A DNA stretch of 64,000 bases from positions 186,001 through 250,000 of the forward strand of contig CP019326.1 of NCBI GenBank assembly GCA_001971685.1, read 5' to 3'. The translations under genes and the position numbers were made by a program. How positions within the stretch are numbered: position 1 is the stretch's first letter; every line of letters begins with the position of its first letter. The notes beneath the pieces are model-generated. The model was not told the DNA's origin. It made no database searches and saw nothing but the letters and a program-made list of their open reading frames with translations. Positions 44,140 through 53,984 of this stretch are shown here, in pieces. The DNA is from Halomonas sp. 1513. GTDB taxonomy: Bacteria > Pseudomonadota > Gammaproteobacteria > Pseudomonadales > Halomonadaceae.

Positions 44140-44886
44140 ATGCTGATACTGCTGTCAATCTTGACGCTGGTGCTGGCAGGGTTCGTCAAAGGCGCCATTG
44201 GTTCTGGAGTCCCCCTGATCGTGGTGCCCATCTTCACGGTGCTCTACGATATCCAGACCGCCATCGTCGTCCTGCTGGTGCCCAACCTGCTGAGCAATAT
44301 GTTGCAGGTCTGGCGCTACCGTCGCCATCTGCTGCCGCTGCGCTTTCTGGTGTGGTTTGCCGTGGCGGGCGGGGTGGGCGTCCTGCTGGGCACCTGGGCG
44401 CTGGTGAGTATCAACGAGAAGCTGCTGTCGATCACCGTCGCGGTGACTATGCTGGCCTACCTAGGGTTGCGCGTGCTGCGCCGCGATGCCGAGCTGGGGC
44501 ACGCGCTAGCCAATAAGCTGGTCATTCCTGCTGGCCTATGCGGGGGCGTGCTGCAAGGCGCGGTGGGAATGTCGGCGCCGGTGTCGGTGGCGTTTCTCAA
44601 CTTCATGCGCCTGGAGCGACGGGTTTTCATTGGCTCGATTTCGACGTTCTTTGCCGCCATCACGGTGGTTCAGCTTCCTGCGCTGCTATCCGTTGGGCTC
44701 GTCACCTGGCCGCTCGCCATGGCCAGCGTGGCGGCATTCCTGGTGATCTGGCTGGCCATGCCGCTGGGAGGGCGGCTAGGCCAGTACCTGGCGCGTGACG
44801 TCTTCGACAAGGTCATCATGGCGCTGCTGTTCCTGATCGCCATGCGCATCTTGCTGGATGCCTTGCTGACCTCGGTGAACGGGTAG
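44140..44886 (+). CDS. TauE/SafE family membrane transporter
   Basis: A 248-residue membrane protein of about eight helices. The N-terminal LVLAGFVKGAIGSGVPLIVVPIF and second-half AGLCGGVLQGAVGMSAPVSVAFLNFMRLERRVFIGSISTFF repeats identify the family. It starts 12 bases after the FAH stop and ends the plus arm. A TauE-type exporter beside a Tct importer may extrude an acidic or sulfonated side product. Its codon use is nearer to the core genome than that of tctA. Confidence 0.82.
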   Translation: MLILLSILTLVLAGFVKGAIGSGVPLIVVPIFTVLYDIQTAIVVLLVPNLLSNMLQVWRYRRHLLPLRFLVWFAVAGGVGVLLGTWALVSINEKLLSITVAVTMLAYLGLRVLRRDAELGHALANKLVIPAGLCGGVLQGAVGMSAPVSVAFLNFMRLERRVFIGSISTFFAAITVVQLPALLSVGLVTWPLAMASVAAFLVIWLAMPLGGRLGQYLARDVFDKVIMALLFLIAMRILLDALLTSVNG

Positions 44887-44981
44887 CCGGCAGGGTGCGG
44901 CGCTACCATTGAGTAGCACCCGCGCCAAAAAAAGCTGACCACACCATGCCAAAAACAGACCAAATCATGCCCTATGAAACG

Positions 44982-45003
44982 AAAAAAGCACCCGTAGGTG
45001 CTT
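44982..45003 (-). terminator. Terminator of ssrA
   Basis: On the minus strand AAGCACC-TACG-GGTGCTT is followed by four further Ts (six-T run in total), just beyond the tmRNA 3' end. Confidence 0.92.
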
Positions 45004-45019
45004 GATTCGTATGCTTGAT

Positions 45020-45399
45020 TGGTGGAGGCGGCGGGAATTGAACCCGCGTCCGCCGGCACTCGCTCTTCGGCTCTACATGCTTAGGTCCGTCTTTTGATTT
45101 AACGCTGCTGGCTCCGACGGGCAGGATCCAGCTACGCGATTCCTCTAAGGTTTAGCGATTGGCGAGAGGACACCACCAACCGCGATCCCATCAGTTTGCG
45201 CTCATATCCCCGCCGTGATGAATGGGCACATCACTTTGGGGCCGGACTAGAAGCTAACAGCTATTAAGCTGCCAGCGCGCCCTGAGCGTAGTTGTCGTCG
45301 TTTGCGACTATTTAATCGTGATGTTGTATTTACGAGATACATCACGCTCTCGGCATGCACCTAGGAGGTTGTCACCGGCGTCGAAGCCATGTCGCCCCC
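45020..45399 (-). ncRNA. ssrA: Transfer-messenger RNA (tmRNA)
   Basis: The 380-nt RNA has a tRNA-like end: 5' GGGGGCG pairs with CGCCTCC before the encoded ACCA (3' end at 45020). The 5' portion GGGGGCGACATGGCTTCGACG and the 3' T-arm GGGTTCAATTCCCGCC are standard. The tag frame at 45264-45305 begins at resume codon GCA and encodes ANDDNYAQGALAA then TAA. It rescues ribosomes stalled on broken messages, with SmpB encoded immediately upstream on the same strand. Four pseudoknot regions are expected but were not folded. Confidence 0.97.
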
Positions 45400-45412
45400 G
45401 TGGAACCTCATC

Positions 45413-45418
45413 ATTCTA
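45413..45418 (-). promoter_or_regulatory. -10 element of ssrA promoter
   Basis: TAGAAT on the minus strand lies 14 bases before the mature tmRNA 5' end, as expected for a short precursor trimmed by RNase P. A good -35 is not obvious (TGGCGT at 18 bases). Read-through from smpB may add to expression. Confidence 0.5.
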
Positions 45419-45459
45419 TCAGGTGGGGACGGCGCGACGCCAGTTCAAGCGTGCGCCGT

Positions 45460-45942
45460 TCAGTGGTCGCGCATGATCCGCGCCTTCTGGCGGTTCCAGT
45501 CGCGCTCCTTCTCGGTGGCGCGCTTGTCGTGCTGCTTCTTGCCGGTCACCAGTGCCAGCTCGCACTTGATCAGGTTCTTCTTCCAGTACAGCTTGAGCGG
45601 CACGCAGGTGTGGCCCTTGTCCTGGGTGCGCGAGAAGATCTTGGCGATCTCCTTGCGATGCAGCAGCAGCTTGCGGGTGCGCGTCGGATCGGCGATCTCG
45701 TGGGTGCTGGCGGTATTGAGCGGGGTGATATGGCTGCCCAGCAGCCAGGCCTCGCCGTTCTTGATCAGGATATAGGTGTCGGTGAGCTGGGCCTTGCCGG
45801 CACGCAGGCTCTTGACCTCCCACCCGGCCAGCGCGAGGCCCGCTTCGAAGGTCTCGTCGATGTGGTACTCGAAGCGGGCCTTCTTGTTCTGGGCGATGAC
45901 GGAACTGGACGGGCCTTTGCCCTTGCCTTTCTTGTTGGCCAT
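45460..45942 (-). CDS. smpB: SsrA-binding protein SmpB
   Basis: A 160-residue tmRNA partner. It carries [54 protein letters not shown] and a basic C-terminal tail ([26 protein letters not shown]) that enters the mRNA channel. The N-terminus is Lys/Gly-rich. It is 60 bases upstream of ssrA and divergent from ratA, a very conserved arrangement. Confidence 0.97.
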   Translation of the reverse strand: MANKKGKGKGPSSSVIAQNKKARFEYHIDETFEAGLALAGWEVKSLRAGKAQLTDTYILIKNGEAWLLGSHITPLNTASTHEIADPTRTRKLLLHRKEIAKIFSRTQDKGHTCVPLKLYWKKNLIKCELALVTGKKQHDKRATEKERDWNRQKARIMRDH

Positions 45943-46070
45943 GGAACCTCGTGTGTCGATATGCCTTGGCAGCCCCGTTCGAGATGGGGGGAAGCGTGAT
46001 AAGATTCAAGGCTTGACGAAATAGCCGACCATGATACGCGTACGGCCCAGCAAAGTCAGCGGAGAGGTAA

Positions 46071-46505
46071 ATGCCTACGGTCAATCGGTCCGCCCTGGTG
46101 CGGCACTCCCCCCAGGCGATGTTCGACCTGGTCAACGATTTCGAGCGCTATCCGGAGTTCCTGCCGGGCTGCCGGCGGGCACGCCTGATCGAGCGCGACG
46201 AGGAGCACCTGATCGGCGAGATGACCCTGGGCAGGGCGGGTATCGAGCACAGCATCATGACCCGCAACGACCTGGTCGAGCCGGAGCGTATCGAGCTATC
46301 GCTAGTCAAGGGGCCTTTCAAGCGCCTGCGCGGTCGCTGGCTGTTCACACCGATGGGCGAGGATGCCTGCAAGGTGAGCCTGGAGATGGAGTTCGAGTTC
46401 GCCAACCGGCTGCTGGGCATGGCCTTCGGCAAGCTGTTCCAGCAGGTCGCCGGGCAGCTGGTGGAGTCGTTCACGCGCCGCGCCGACGACCTCTATGGGC
46501 GCTGA
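46071..46505 (+). CDS. ratA: RatA-like START-domain protein (coenzyme Q-binding COQ10 family)
   Basis: A 144-residue single-domain protein: VNRSALVRHSPQAMFDLVNDFERYPEFLPGCRRARLIERDEE is the family start, then GPFKRLRGRWLFTPM and EFEFANRLLGMAFGKLFQQVAGQLVESFTRRA. RatA was described as inhibiting 70S formation in E. coli, while eukaryotic Coq10 homologues bind ubiquinone; a quinone-chaperone role is equally likely. GGAGAGG precedes ATG. It is followed by rnfH (ratB). Confidence 0.92.
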   Translation: MPTVNRSALVRHSPQAMFDLVNDFERYPEFLPGCRRARLIERDEEHLIGEMTLGRAGIEHSIMTRNDLVEPERIELSLVKGPFKRLRGRWLFTPMGEDACKVSLEMEFEFANRLLGMAFGKLFQQVAGQLVESFTRRADDLYGR

Positions 46506-46526
46506 CGTGAAGGAGGGCGTGCCGCG

Positions 46527-46829
46527 ATGAGCGCGACGATTGAGGTTGAAGTGGCCTTCGCGCTGCCGGAGCGGCAGCGGCTGGTGACGCTGACACTACC
46601 CGCGGGGACGACGGCCCGCCAGGCGGTGCTGCAGGCCGGGATGGCTCAGGCGTTCCCCGAGCAGGGCGAGGCGTTCTTCCGCGAAGCGCCGCTAGGCATC
46701 TTCGGCACGCTGCTCAAGCGCGACGACCTGCCTCTCAGCGAGGGCGACCGGGTCGAGGTCTACCGCCCGCTGCAGATCGATCCCAAGCAGGCGCGCAAGC
46801 GGCGCGCCTCGCAGGGCCAGGCGCGCTGA
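46527..46829 (+). CDS. rnfH: RnfH-family ubiquitin-fold protein
   Basis: A 100-residue beta-grasp protein: IEVEVAFALPERQRLVTLTLPAGTTARQAVLQAGMA, VGIFG-type segment APLGIFGTLLKRDDLPLSEGDRVEVYRPLQIDPKQARKRRA. Known as RatB/UPF0125; function unproven. It follows ratA by 21 bases with GGAGGG before ATG. It converges on bamE. Confidence 0.92.
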   Translation: MSATIEVEVAFALPERQRLVTLTLPAGTTARQAVLQAGMAQAFPEQGEAFFREAPLGIFGTLLKRDDLPLSEGDRVEVYRPLQIDPKQARKRRASQGQAR

Positions 46830-46847
46830 GCGAACGTCAGGCCGAGG

Positions 46848-47390
46848 TCAGAGCGACGGGTCCTGCTGGATCGGCTCCTGCTCGCTGGGTTCGGGCTGGC
46901 TGGGCTCCGGTGCACGCTCGGCGGGGGCGCCGCCGGCCGGCGCCGTGCCACCGCCCTGCTGTGGCTCGGGTTGGGCGTCCGGCTGCGGGCCCATGCCGTC
47001 GTCCGGGCCGACGCCCTCCGGGGCCGGGCCGGGGCCATCCTCGGGCATCAGGTCGATGTCGCGGGACAGGTCGCCGTCGCGGCTGATGTCGACCAGGCGG
47101 TCGCCGTCGAAGGTCAGGGTGACGCGCCGCTGGTCCACGCCGCCGTAGGCCTCGTCGAGGCGGAACAGATAGTCCCACTGGCTGGCGTCGAAGGGCCCCT
47201 CGAGCAGCGGGGTGCCCATTACGCCGCGCACCTGGTCGCGGCTCATGCCCGGCTGAAGCTGCCCGACCATGTCCTGGGTCACCAGATTGCCCTGGGCCAG
47301 GTCGCGCTTGTAGACGCCGAAGTAGCTGCAACCGCTGACCAGCGTGGTGAGGGCAACGGAAAGGGTGACGGTTTTGATCAGCTTTTGCAT
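46848..47390 (-). CDS. bamE: Outer-membrane assembly lipoprotein BamE with long acidic tail
   Basis: A 180-residue lipoprotein. Signal peptide MQKLIKTVTLSVALTTLVSGC ends at lipobox VSGC (Cys21). The SmpA/OmlA domain has VYKRDLAQGNLVTQDMVGQLQPGMSRDQVRGVMGTPLL and FDASQWDYLFRLDEAYGG. It anchors the BAM complex with BamA and BamD. From about residue 112 a tail rich in Pro, Glu, Gln, Asp and Gly extends some 70 residues beyond the E. coli protein (113 residues). It is divergent from fur, the common gene order. Confidence 0.92.
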   Translation of the reverse strand: MQKLIKTVTLSVALTTLVSGCSYFGVYKRDLAQGNLVTQDMVGQLQPGMSRDQVRGVMGTPLLEGPFDASQWDYLFRLDEAYGGVDQRRVTLTFDGDRLVDISRDGDLSRDIDLMPEDGPGPAPEGVGPDDGMGPQPDAQPEPQQGGGTAPAGGAPAERAPEPSQPEPSEQEPIQQDPSL

Positions 47391-47462
47391 TTGAGCCTGT
47401 TCTTCACTATCGTTGAGTCGGTCGATCATACCCGACCCTACACGTTACTGCGAAGAGCGACC

Positions 47463-47909
47463 ATGGCCGATCAGAACCATGAACTGCGCAAGGCGGGTCT
47501 GAAGGTGACCCTGCCCCGCGTGAAGATCCTGCAGATCCTGGAAAATGCCCCGGGTCAGCACCACTTGAGCGCCGAGGATGTCTACAAGGCACTGCTGGAG
47601 GCCGGCGAAGACGTGGGCCTGGCCACCGTCTATCGCGTGCTGACCCAATTCGAGTCCGCCGGCCTGGTGATCCGCCACAACTTTGACGGCGGCCACGCGC
47701 TGTTCGAGCTGTCTCAGGACGAGCATCACGACCATATGGTGTGCCTCGAGAGTGGCGAGATCATCGAGTTCTTCGATGAGACCATCGAACGTCGCCAGCA
47801 GGAGATCGCCGAAGAGCACGGCTTCGAACTGGTGGACCATGCGCTGGTGCTGTACGTGCGCCCCAAGGGCTCCAAGGCCACGCGCCAGGAAGGCATCCAG
47901 AAGAAGTAG
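47463..47909 (+). CDS. fur: Ferric uptake regulator Fur
   Basis: A 148-residue metal-dependent repressor. The winged helix (LKVTLPRVKILQILENAPGQHHLSAEDVYKALLEAGEDVGLATVYRVLTQFESAGLV) and metal-site FDGGHALFELSQDEHHDHMVCLESGEIIEFFDETIER are intact. The Cys-x-x-Cys structural zinc site of E. coli Fur is reduced to one Cys (Cys94) with Ser at position 97, and no other Cys exists; pseudomonad Fur proteins are similarly cysteine-poor. Iron-loaded Fur represses siderophore and uptake genes. It is divergent from bamE, with only 72 bases between starts. Confidence 0.95.
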   Translation: MADQNHELRKAGLKVTLPRVKILQILENAPGQHHLSAEDVYKALLEAGEDVGLATVYRVLTQFESAGLVIRHNFDGGHALFELSQDEHHDHMVCLESGEIIEFFDETIERRQQEIAEEHGFELVDHALVLYVRPKGSKATRQEGIQKK

Positions 47910-47932
47910 ACGCTAGCGTTGCCCGCGATAAG

Positions 47933-47963
47933 ACTCGGCCCCGATCATGGATCGGGGCCGAGT
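47933..47963. terminator. Hairpin between fur and recN
   Basis: ACTCGGCCCCGATC and its perfect complement GATCGGGGCCGAGT make a 14-bp stem with loop ATG, 24 bases after fur and 35 bases after the convergent recN. No T tract follows in either direction, so termination may be weak or Rho-assisted. Confidence 0.65.
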
Positions 47964-47997
47964 GCGTTGTGGGGCCGCGCTACGTCATCGCGACAGC

Positions 47998-49671
47998 TTA
48001 GTGATGGGCGTGCTGGCTGGCGTCGAGCATCTCGCGGGCATGCGCCAGGGTCCGTTCCGATAGCTTGACCCCGCCGAGCATGCGCGCCAGTTCACGTACC
48101 CGGCCGGCACCGTCGAGCAGCACCATCTGGGTCAGAGTGGTGTCGGCCTCGGCCTGCTTCTCGATATGCAGATGCTGGTGGGCCTGGGCGGCGACCTGGG
48201 GCAGGTGGGTCACGGTCATCACCTGGCCGCCCTCGCCGAGGCGCTTGAGCAGCTGGCCGACGATCTCCGCGGTGGCACCGGAGATCCCCACGTCGACCTC
48301 GTCGAATACCAGGCTGGGAATGGTCGAGTGGCTGGCCGCTACCACCTGGATCGCCAGGCTGATCCGCGACAGTTCGCCGCCGGAGGCGACCTTGGTCAGC
48401 GGCCGCGGCGGCTGGCCGGGGTTGGCGCTGATCAGGAAGCGCACCGCGTCCATGCCGTCTGCGGCTGGCGTATCGCGGGCCTCGACCTGCACCGCGAAAC
48501 TCGCTTTGCCCATGGCCAGGAAGCCCAGCTGTGCCTGCACTTCGTCGGCGAAGCGCGTGGCCGCCTTGTGGCGCGCCGCGCTGATCGCCTTGGCTTGCTG
48601 GCGCCAGGCGTCGCGTAGCTGCTCGACCTCTTGGCTGAGCGCCTCGAGGTCGTGTTCGCCGCCGTCGAGTTCGGCCAGCTCATGGTGCAGGCGCTGGTGC
48701 AGCGCGACCAGCTCGTCGGGCAGCACATGATGCTTGCGGGCGATGCGATGCACGGCACCGAGCCGCTCGTCGACCTCGGCCAGACGTGCCGGGTCGAGCT
48801 CGGTGGTGTCGACGAAGCGCTGCAGCTCGCGGCTGGCTTCCTCGACCTGGATGCGCGCCTCTTCGAGCATGCCGAGGGCCTCGGCGAGGCTGCCGCGGTC
48901 GCTGCCGGGCAGCGCGCCCAGGCGGCCGACCGCCTGGGCCAGCAACGACTGGGCGCCGCCGTCTTCGTGGTCGCAGCAGTCGGCGGCGGCCTGCGCCTCG
49001 CGCAGGGTCTCCTCGGCGTGGGCGAGGCGCGTCTGCTCCTCCTCCAGGGCGTCGAGTTCGCCCTCGGCCAGTGCCAACTGGTCGAGCTCATCGACCTGAT
49101 AGCGCAGCAGCTGGCGGCGTGCCGCCAGTTCGTCGCCGTCTTCGCTCAGGCGCTTGAGGTTGCGCCGCGCCTGCTGCCAGCGACGGTGGGTCTCGCCCAG
49201 GGTGGCGACCGCCTCGCGCTGGCCGGCGTAGTCGTCGAGCAGGCGCAGGTGGGTGTCTTCGCGTAGCAGCGCCTGATGGGCGTGCTGGCCGTGAATCTCG
49301 ATCAGGTGCTCACCCAGTGCCTTGAGGTCGGCGATGGTCGCCGGCTGACCGTTGATCCACGCCTTGGAGCGGCCCGCGGCGGTGATTACCCGACGCAGCA
49401 GGCAGTCGTCGCTGGGCAGCTCGCGGCTCTCCAGCCAGGCCCGCGCCTCGGGCAGGGCGGCGATATCGAAGCGTGCCGAGAGGTCGGCGCGCTCGCCGCC
49501 GTGGCGTACGCTGCCGGCGTCGGCGCGCTCGCCGAGGCACAGCCCCAAGGCGCCAAGCAGGATCGACTTGCCGGCCCCGGTCTCGCCGGTGATGGCGGTC
49601 ATGCCGCCGTGAAGCTCCAGGTCGAGGCTATCGACGATGGCGTAATCACGAATCGCGAGCTGTACCAGCAT
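47998..49671 (-). CDS. recN: DNA repair protein RecN
   Basis: A 557-residue SMC-like ATPase for double-strand-break repair. It begins LVQLAIRDYAIVDSLDLELHGGMTAITGETGAGKSILLGALGLCLG (Walker A), has a long antiparallel coiled coil and ends with signature KVASGGELSRISLAIQVV and Walker B PSLVFDEVDVGISG. Start 49671 puts the Walker A at the usual place; longer frames lack homology. A perfect LexA box lies 34 bases upstream, showing SOS control. It is divergent from grpE. Confidence 0.95.
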   Translation of the reverse strand: MLVQLAIRDYAIVDSLDLELHGGMTAITGETGAGKSILLGALGLCLGERADAGSVRHGGERADLSARFDIAALPEARAWLESRELPSDDCLLRRVITAAGRSKAWINGQPATIADLKALGEHLIEIHGQHAHQALLREDTHLRLLDDYAGQREAVATLGETHRRWQQARRNLKRLSEDGDELAARRQLLRYQVDELDQLALAEGELDALEEEQTRLAHAEETLREAQAAADCCDHEDGGAQSLLAQAVGRLGALPGSDRGSLAEALGMLEEARIQVEEASRELQRFVDTTELDPARLAEVDERLGAVHRIARKHHVLPDELVALHQRLHHELAELDGGEHDLEALSQEVEQLRDAWRQQAKAISAARHKAATRFADEVQAQLGFLAMGKASFAVQVEARDTPAADGMDAVRFLISANPGQPPRPLTKVASGGELSRISLAIQVVAASHSTIPSLVFDEVDVGISGATAEIVGQLLKRLGEGGQVMTVTHLPQVAAQAHQHLHIEKQAEADTTLTQMVLLDGAGRVRELARMLGGVKLSERTLAHAREMLDASQHAHH

Positions 49672-49704
49672 GGCCGCCTGTCTCCTTGCAGTAGTCATTA
49701 CTCT

Positions 49705-49720
49705 CTGTGCGTTTATACAG
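49705..49720 (-). promoter_or_regulatory. LexA (SOS) box of recN
   Basis: CTGT-N8-ACAG (CTGTGCGTTTATACAG) exactly matches the gammaproteobacterial SOS consensus, 34 bases upstream of the recN start. Confidence 0.92.
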
Positions 49721-49770
49721 TAGTCGATTGTCGCCGACAATGCTCGCGCAGACGCCGCGCGCCTGCATGC

Positions 49771-49798
49771 CTTGAGATTGTCGCGGGCATCCCCATAT
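49771..49798 (+). promoter_or_regulatory. Heat-shock (sigma-32) promoter of grpE
   Basis: CTTGAGA, 13 bases, then CCCCATAT: one mismatch to the -35 consensus CTTGAAA and a perfect CCCCATNT -10. It lies about 95 bases upstream of the grpE start. Confidence 0.92.
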
Positions 49799-49892
49799 AG
49801 GCTGCAATTCGATGCACTTAAGTCTTGCAGATACTGCATGTCGTGAAATGTTCTGGCGGCCGCGCGCCGCCTTTGGATGTCAGGAGACACTC

Positions 49893-50528
49893 ATGGCCAA
49901 ACAACCGCAGACGCCGCTGGACGATGAGCTGGCGCGTGCCGAGCAGGATGCCGAGCCGCAGAAGACACCGCTGGATGGCGATCTCGAAGAGGCCATCGAG
50001 GCCGCCGCCGACCAGGGTGAGAGCGAGCCGCTCGAAGAGCCAGCAGCCAGCGACGCCGATGTCGATGCACTCAACGCGCGCATCGAGGAGCTCGAGCAGA
50101 GCGCCGCCGAGGCCAAGGACCAGGCGCTGCGCGCCGCCGCCGAGGCGCAGAACGTGCGCCGCCGCGCCGAGCAGGAAGCCGACAAGGCGCGCAAGTTCGC
50201 GCTGGAGAAGTTCGTCAAGGAGCTGCTGCCGGTGATCGACAGCCTCGAGAAGGCGCTGGAGGCCATGGAGGACGGCGCCAGCGACGCCCACCGCGAGGGC
50301 GTATCGATGACCCTCAAGCTGCAGCTCGACGTGCTCGGCAAGTTCGGCGTCGAGGCGGTGGAGCCCCACGGCGAGCCGTTCGACCCGCAGTACCACGAAG
50401 CCATGGCGATGGTGCCCAATCCCGAGCTCGACCCCAATACCGTGATGGACGTGATGCAGAAGGGGTACCTGCTCAATGGGCGCCTGGTGCGTCCGGCCAT
50501 GGTGGTGGTCAGCCAGGCGGCGAACTGA
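49893..50528 (+). CDS. grpE: Nucleotide exchange factor GrpE
   Basis: A 211-residue dimeric co-chaperone of DnaK. After an acidic, disordered first 60 residues comes a long helix ([59 protein letters not shown]) and a C-terminal beta domain ending [40 protein letters not shown]. Start at 49893 follows AGGAG. It is divergent from recN and starts the grpE-dnaK-dnaJ heat-shock set with its own sigma-32 promoter. Confidence 0.96.
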   Translation: MAKQPQTPLDDELARAEQDAEPQKTPLDGDLEEAIEAAADQGESEPLEEPAASDADVDALNARIEELEQSAAEAKDQALRAAAEAQNVRRRAEQEADKARKFALEKFVKELLPVIDSLEKALEAMEDGASDAHREGVSMTLKLQLDVLGKFGVEAVEPHGEPFDPQYHEAMAMVPNPELDPNTVMDVMQKGYLLNGRLVRPAMVVVSQAAN

Positions 50529-50558
50529 CCAAACGCCGACGCGATTGGGGGCGCGGGT

Positions 50559-50586
50559 CTTGAAAAGCGCCAGGCGGCCCCCAGAT
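50559..50586 (+). promoter_or_regulatory. Heat-shock (sigma-32) promoter of dnaK
   Basis: CTTGAAA exactly matches the -35 consensus; after 13 bases CCCCAGAT matches CCCCATNT at all but one position. The start point would lie near 50593, about 58 bases before dnaK. Confidence 0.88.
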
Positions 50587-50650
50587 AGACGACAACCCCG
50601 CGGCGAAGGCCGCGACGTACGAATCAAGTAACAACTTTCGAGGATTTCCT

Positions 50651-52582
<1,932 letters not shown>

Positions 52583-52608
52583 CCACGACATCTGAGCTTC
52601 GGATGACG

Positions 52609-52637
52609 CCAGCGCGGGGGCCTGACTCCCGCGTTGG
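52609..52637 (+). other. Hairpin between dnaK and dnaJ
   Basis: CCAGCGCGGG/CCCGCGTTGG forms a 10-bp stem with one G-T pair and a nine-base loop, followed by TGTTT. It may be a weak terminator or processing site lowering DnaJ relative to DnaK. Confidence 0.5.
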
Positions 52638-52673
52638 TGTTTCCGCAGTGTCGCTACGGAGGCGGACAGACCC

Positions 52674-53822
52674 ATGTCCAAACGTGACTATTACGAGGTG
52701 CTCGGCGTCGAGCGCGGGGCCGATCAGAAAGAGATCAAGAAGGCCTACCGGCGCCTGGCCCAGAAATTTCATCCGGATCGCAATCCGGACGACGACAGCG
52801 CGGCGGAGAAATTCCGCGAGGTCTCCGAGGCCTACGAGGTCCTGACCGACAGCGAGAAGCGCGCCGCCTATGACCAGTTCGGCCATGCCGGCGTCGACGG
52901 CCAGGGCGGCGGCTTCGGCGGCGGCGGTTTCGGCGGTGGCGCCGGGGCCGGCGGCTTCAGCGACATCTTCGGCGACGTGTTCGGCGATATCTTCGGCGGT
53001 GGCGGCGGACGTCGCCATCCCAACGCCCCGCAGCGCGGCAGCGACCTGCGCTACAACCTCGAGCTCGACCTCGAGGATGCGGTGGCCGGCACCAGCGTCG
53101 ACATCCGCGTGCCGCGCCACATCGACTGCGAGCGCTGCGACGGCGAGGGTGCCGAGCCGGGCTCCACCAAGGAGACCTGCCCGACCTGCGCCGGCCACGG
53201 CCAGGTGCGCATGCAGCAGGGCTTCTTCGCCGTGCAGCAGACCTGCCCCACCTGCCACGGCAGCGGCCAGCACATCAAGGTGCCGTGCCACAAGTGCAAC
53301 GGCGAAGGCCGCGTGCGCGAGACCCGTACCCTGTCGGTGAAGATTCCTGCCGGCGTGGACACCGGCGACCGCATTCGCCTCAACGGCGAAGGCGAGAGCG
53401 GCATCAACGGCGGCCCGCCCGGTGACCTCTATGTGCAGGTGGCGATCAAGCCGCACCGCATCTTCCAGCGCGACGGCCGTCACCTGCAGTGCGAGGTGCC
53501 GATCAACTTCGTCGACGCCGCCCTGGGTGGTGAACTCGAAGTGCCGACCCTGGATGGCCGGGTCAAGCTCAAGATCCCCGCCGAGACCCAGACCGGCAAG
53601 CTGTTCCGGCTCAAGGGCAAGGGCGTAAAGCCGGTGCGCGGCGGCCCCGCCGGCGACCTGCTGTGCAAGGTCGTGCTCGAGACCCCGGTCAAGCTCAGCG
53701 AGCACCAGAAGGAGCTGCTGCGCCAGTTCCAGGACAGCCTCGGCGAGAGCAACAGCCACTCGCCCAAGAAGAGCGGCTTCTTCGACGGCGTGAAGAAGTT
53801 CTTCGAGGACATGAAGCCGTAA
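52674..53822 (+). CDS. dnaJ: Chaperone DnaJ (Hsp40)
   Basis: A 382-residue type I J-protein. J domain residues 1-70 with [10 protein letters not shown], a Gly/Phe-rich stretch (about 73-115), four zinc-finger repeats [24 protein letters not shown] and CHKCNGEG (about 151-213) and two C-terminal beta domains. It delivers substrates to DnaK and stimulates its ATPase. It lies 91 bases after dnaK across a hairpin. A good terminator follows. Confidence 0.98.
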   Translation: MSKRDYYEVLGVERGADQKEIKKAYRRLAQKFHPDRNPDDDSAAEKFREVSEAYEVLTDSEKRAAYDQFGHAGVDGQGGGFGGGGFGGGAGAGGFSDIFGDVFGDIFGGGGGRRHPNAPQRGSDLRYNLELDLEDAVAGTSVDIRVPRHIDCERCDGEGAEPGSTKETCPTCAGHGQVRMQQGFFAVQQTCPTCHGSGQHIKVPCHKCNGEGRVRETRTLSVKIPAGVDTGDRIRLNGEGESGINGGPPGDLYVQVAIKPHRIFQRDGRHLQCEVPINFVDAALGGELEVPTLDGRVKLKIPAETQTGKLFRLKGKGVKPVRGGPAGDLLCKVVLETPVKLSEHQKELLRQFQDSLGESNSHSPKKSGFFDGVKKFFEDMKP

Positions 53823-53847
53823 GGTTTCCAAGCCTCCTCGAGATGAC

Positions 53848-53878
53848 AAGGCCCTGGCATCCCGGATGCCGGGGCCTT
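53848..53878 (+). terminator. Terminator-like hairpin after dnaJ
   Basis: AAGGCCCTGGCATCC pairs with GGATGCCGGGGCCTT (one G-T pair) in a long stem. No strong T tract follows (GCGCG), but the A-rich and T-rich ends can pair. Confidence 0.7.
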
Positions 53879-53984
53879 GCGCGTCTGGCCAAACGTACCT
53901 CGCCACGTGCGAAACGTCTCGCATTCTTGATAAGCTGCCGAGAGGGCAGAATGTGCTGCCTGGCCGTGAGCAAGGACTACCCAC

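Noticed and set aside
44887..45399. ssrA as an att site for an island at 37030-44886
   Set aside because: No integrase gene is in the window and no copy of the ssrA 3' end was found near 37000; the idea is kept only as a possibility.
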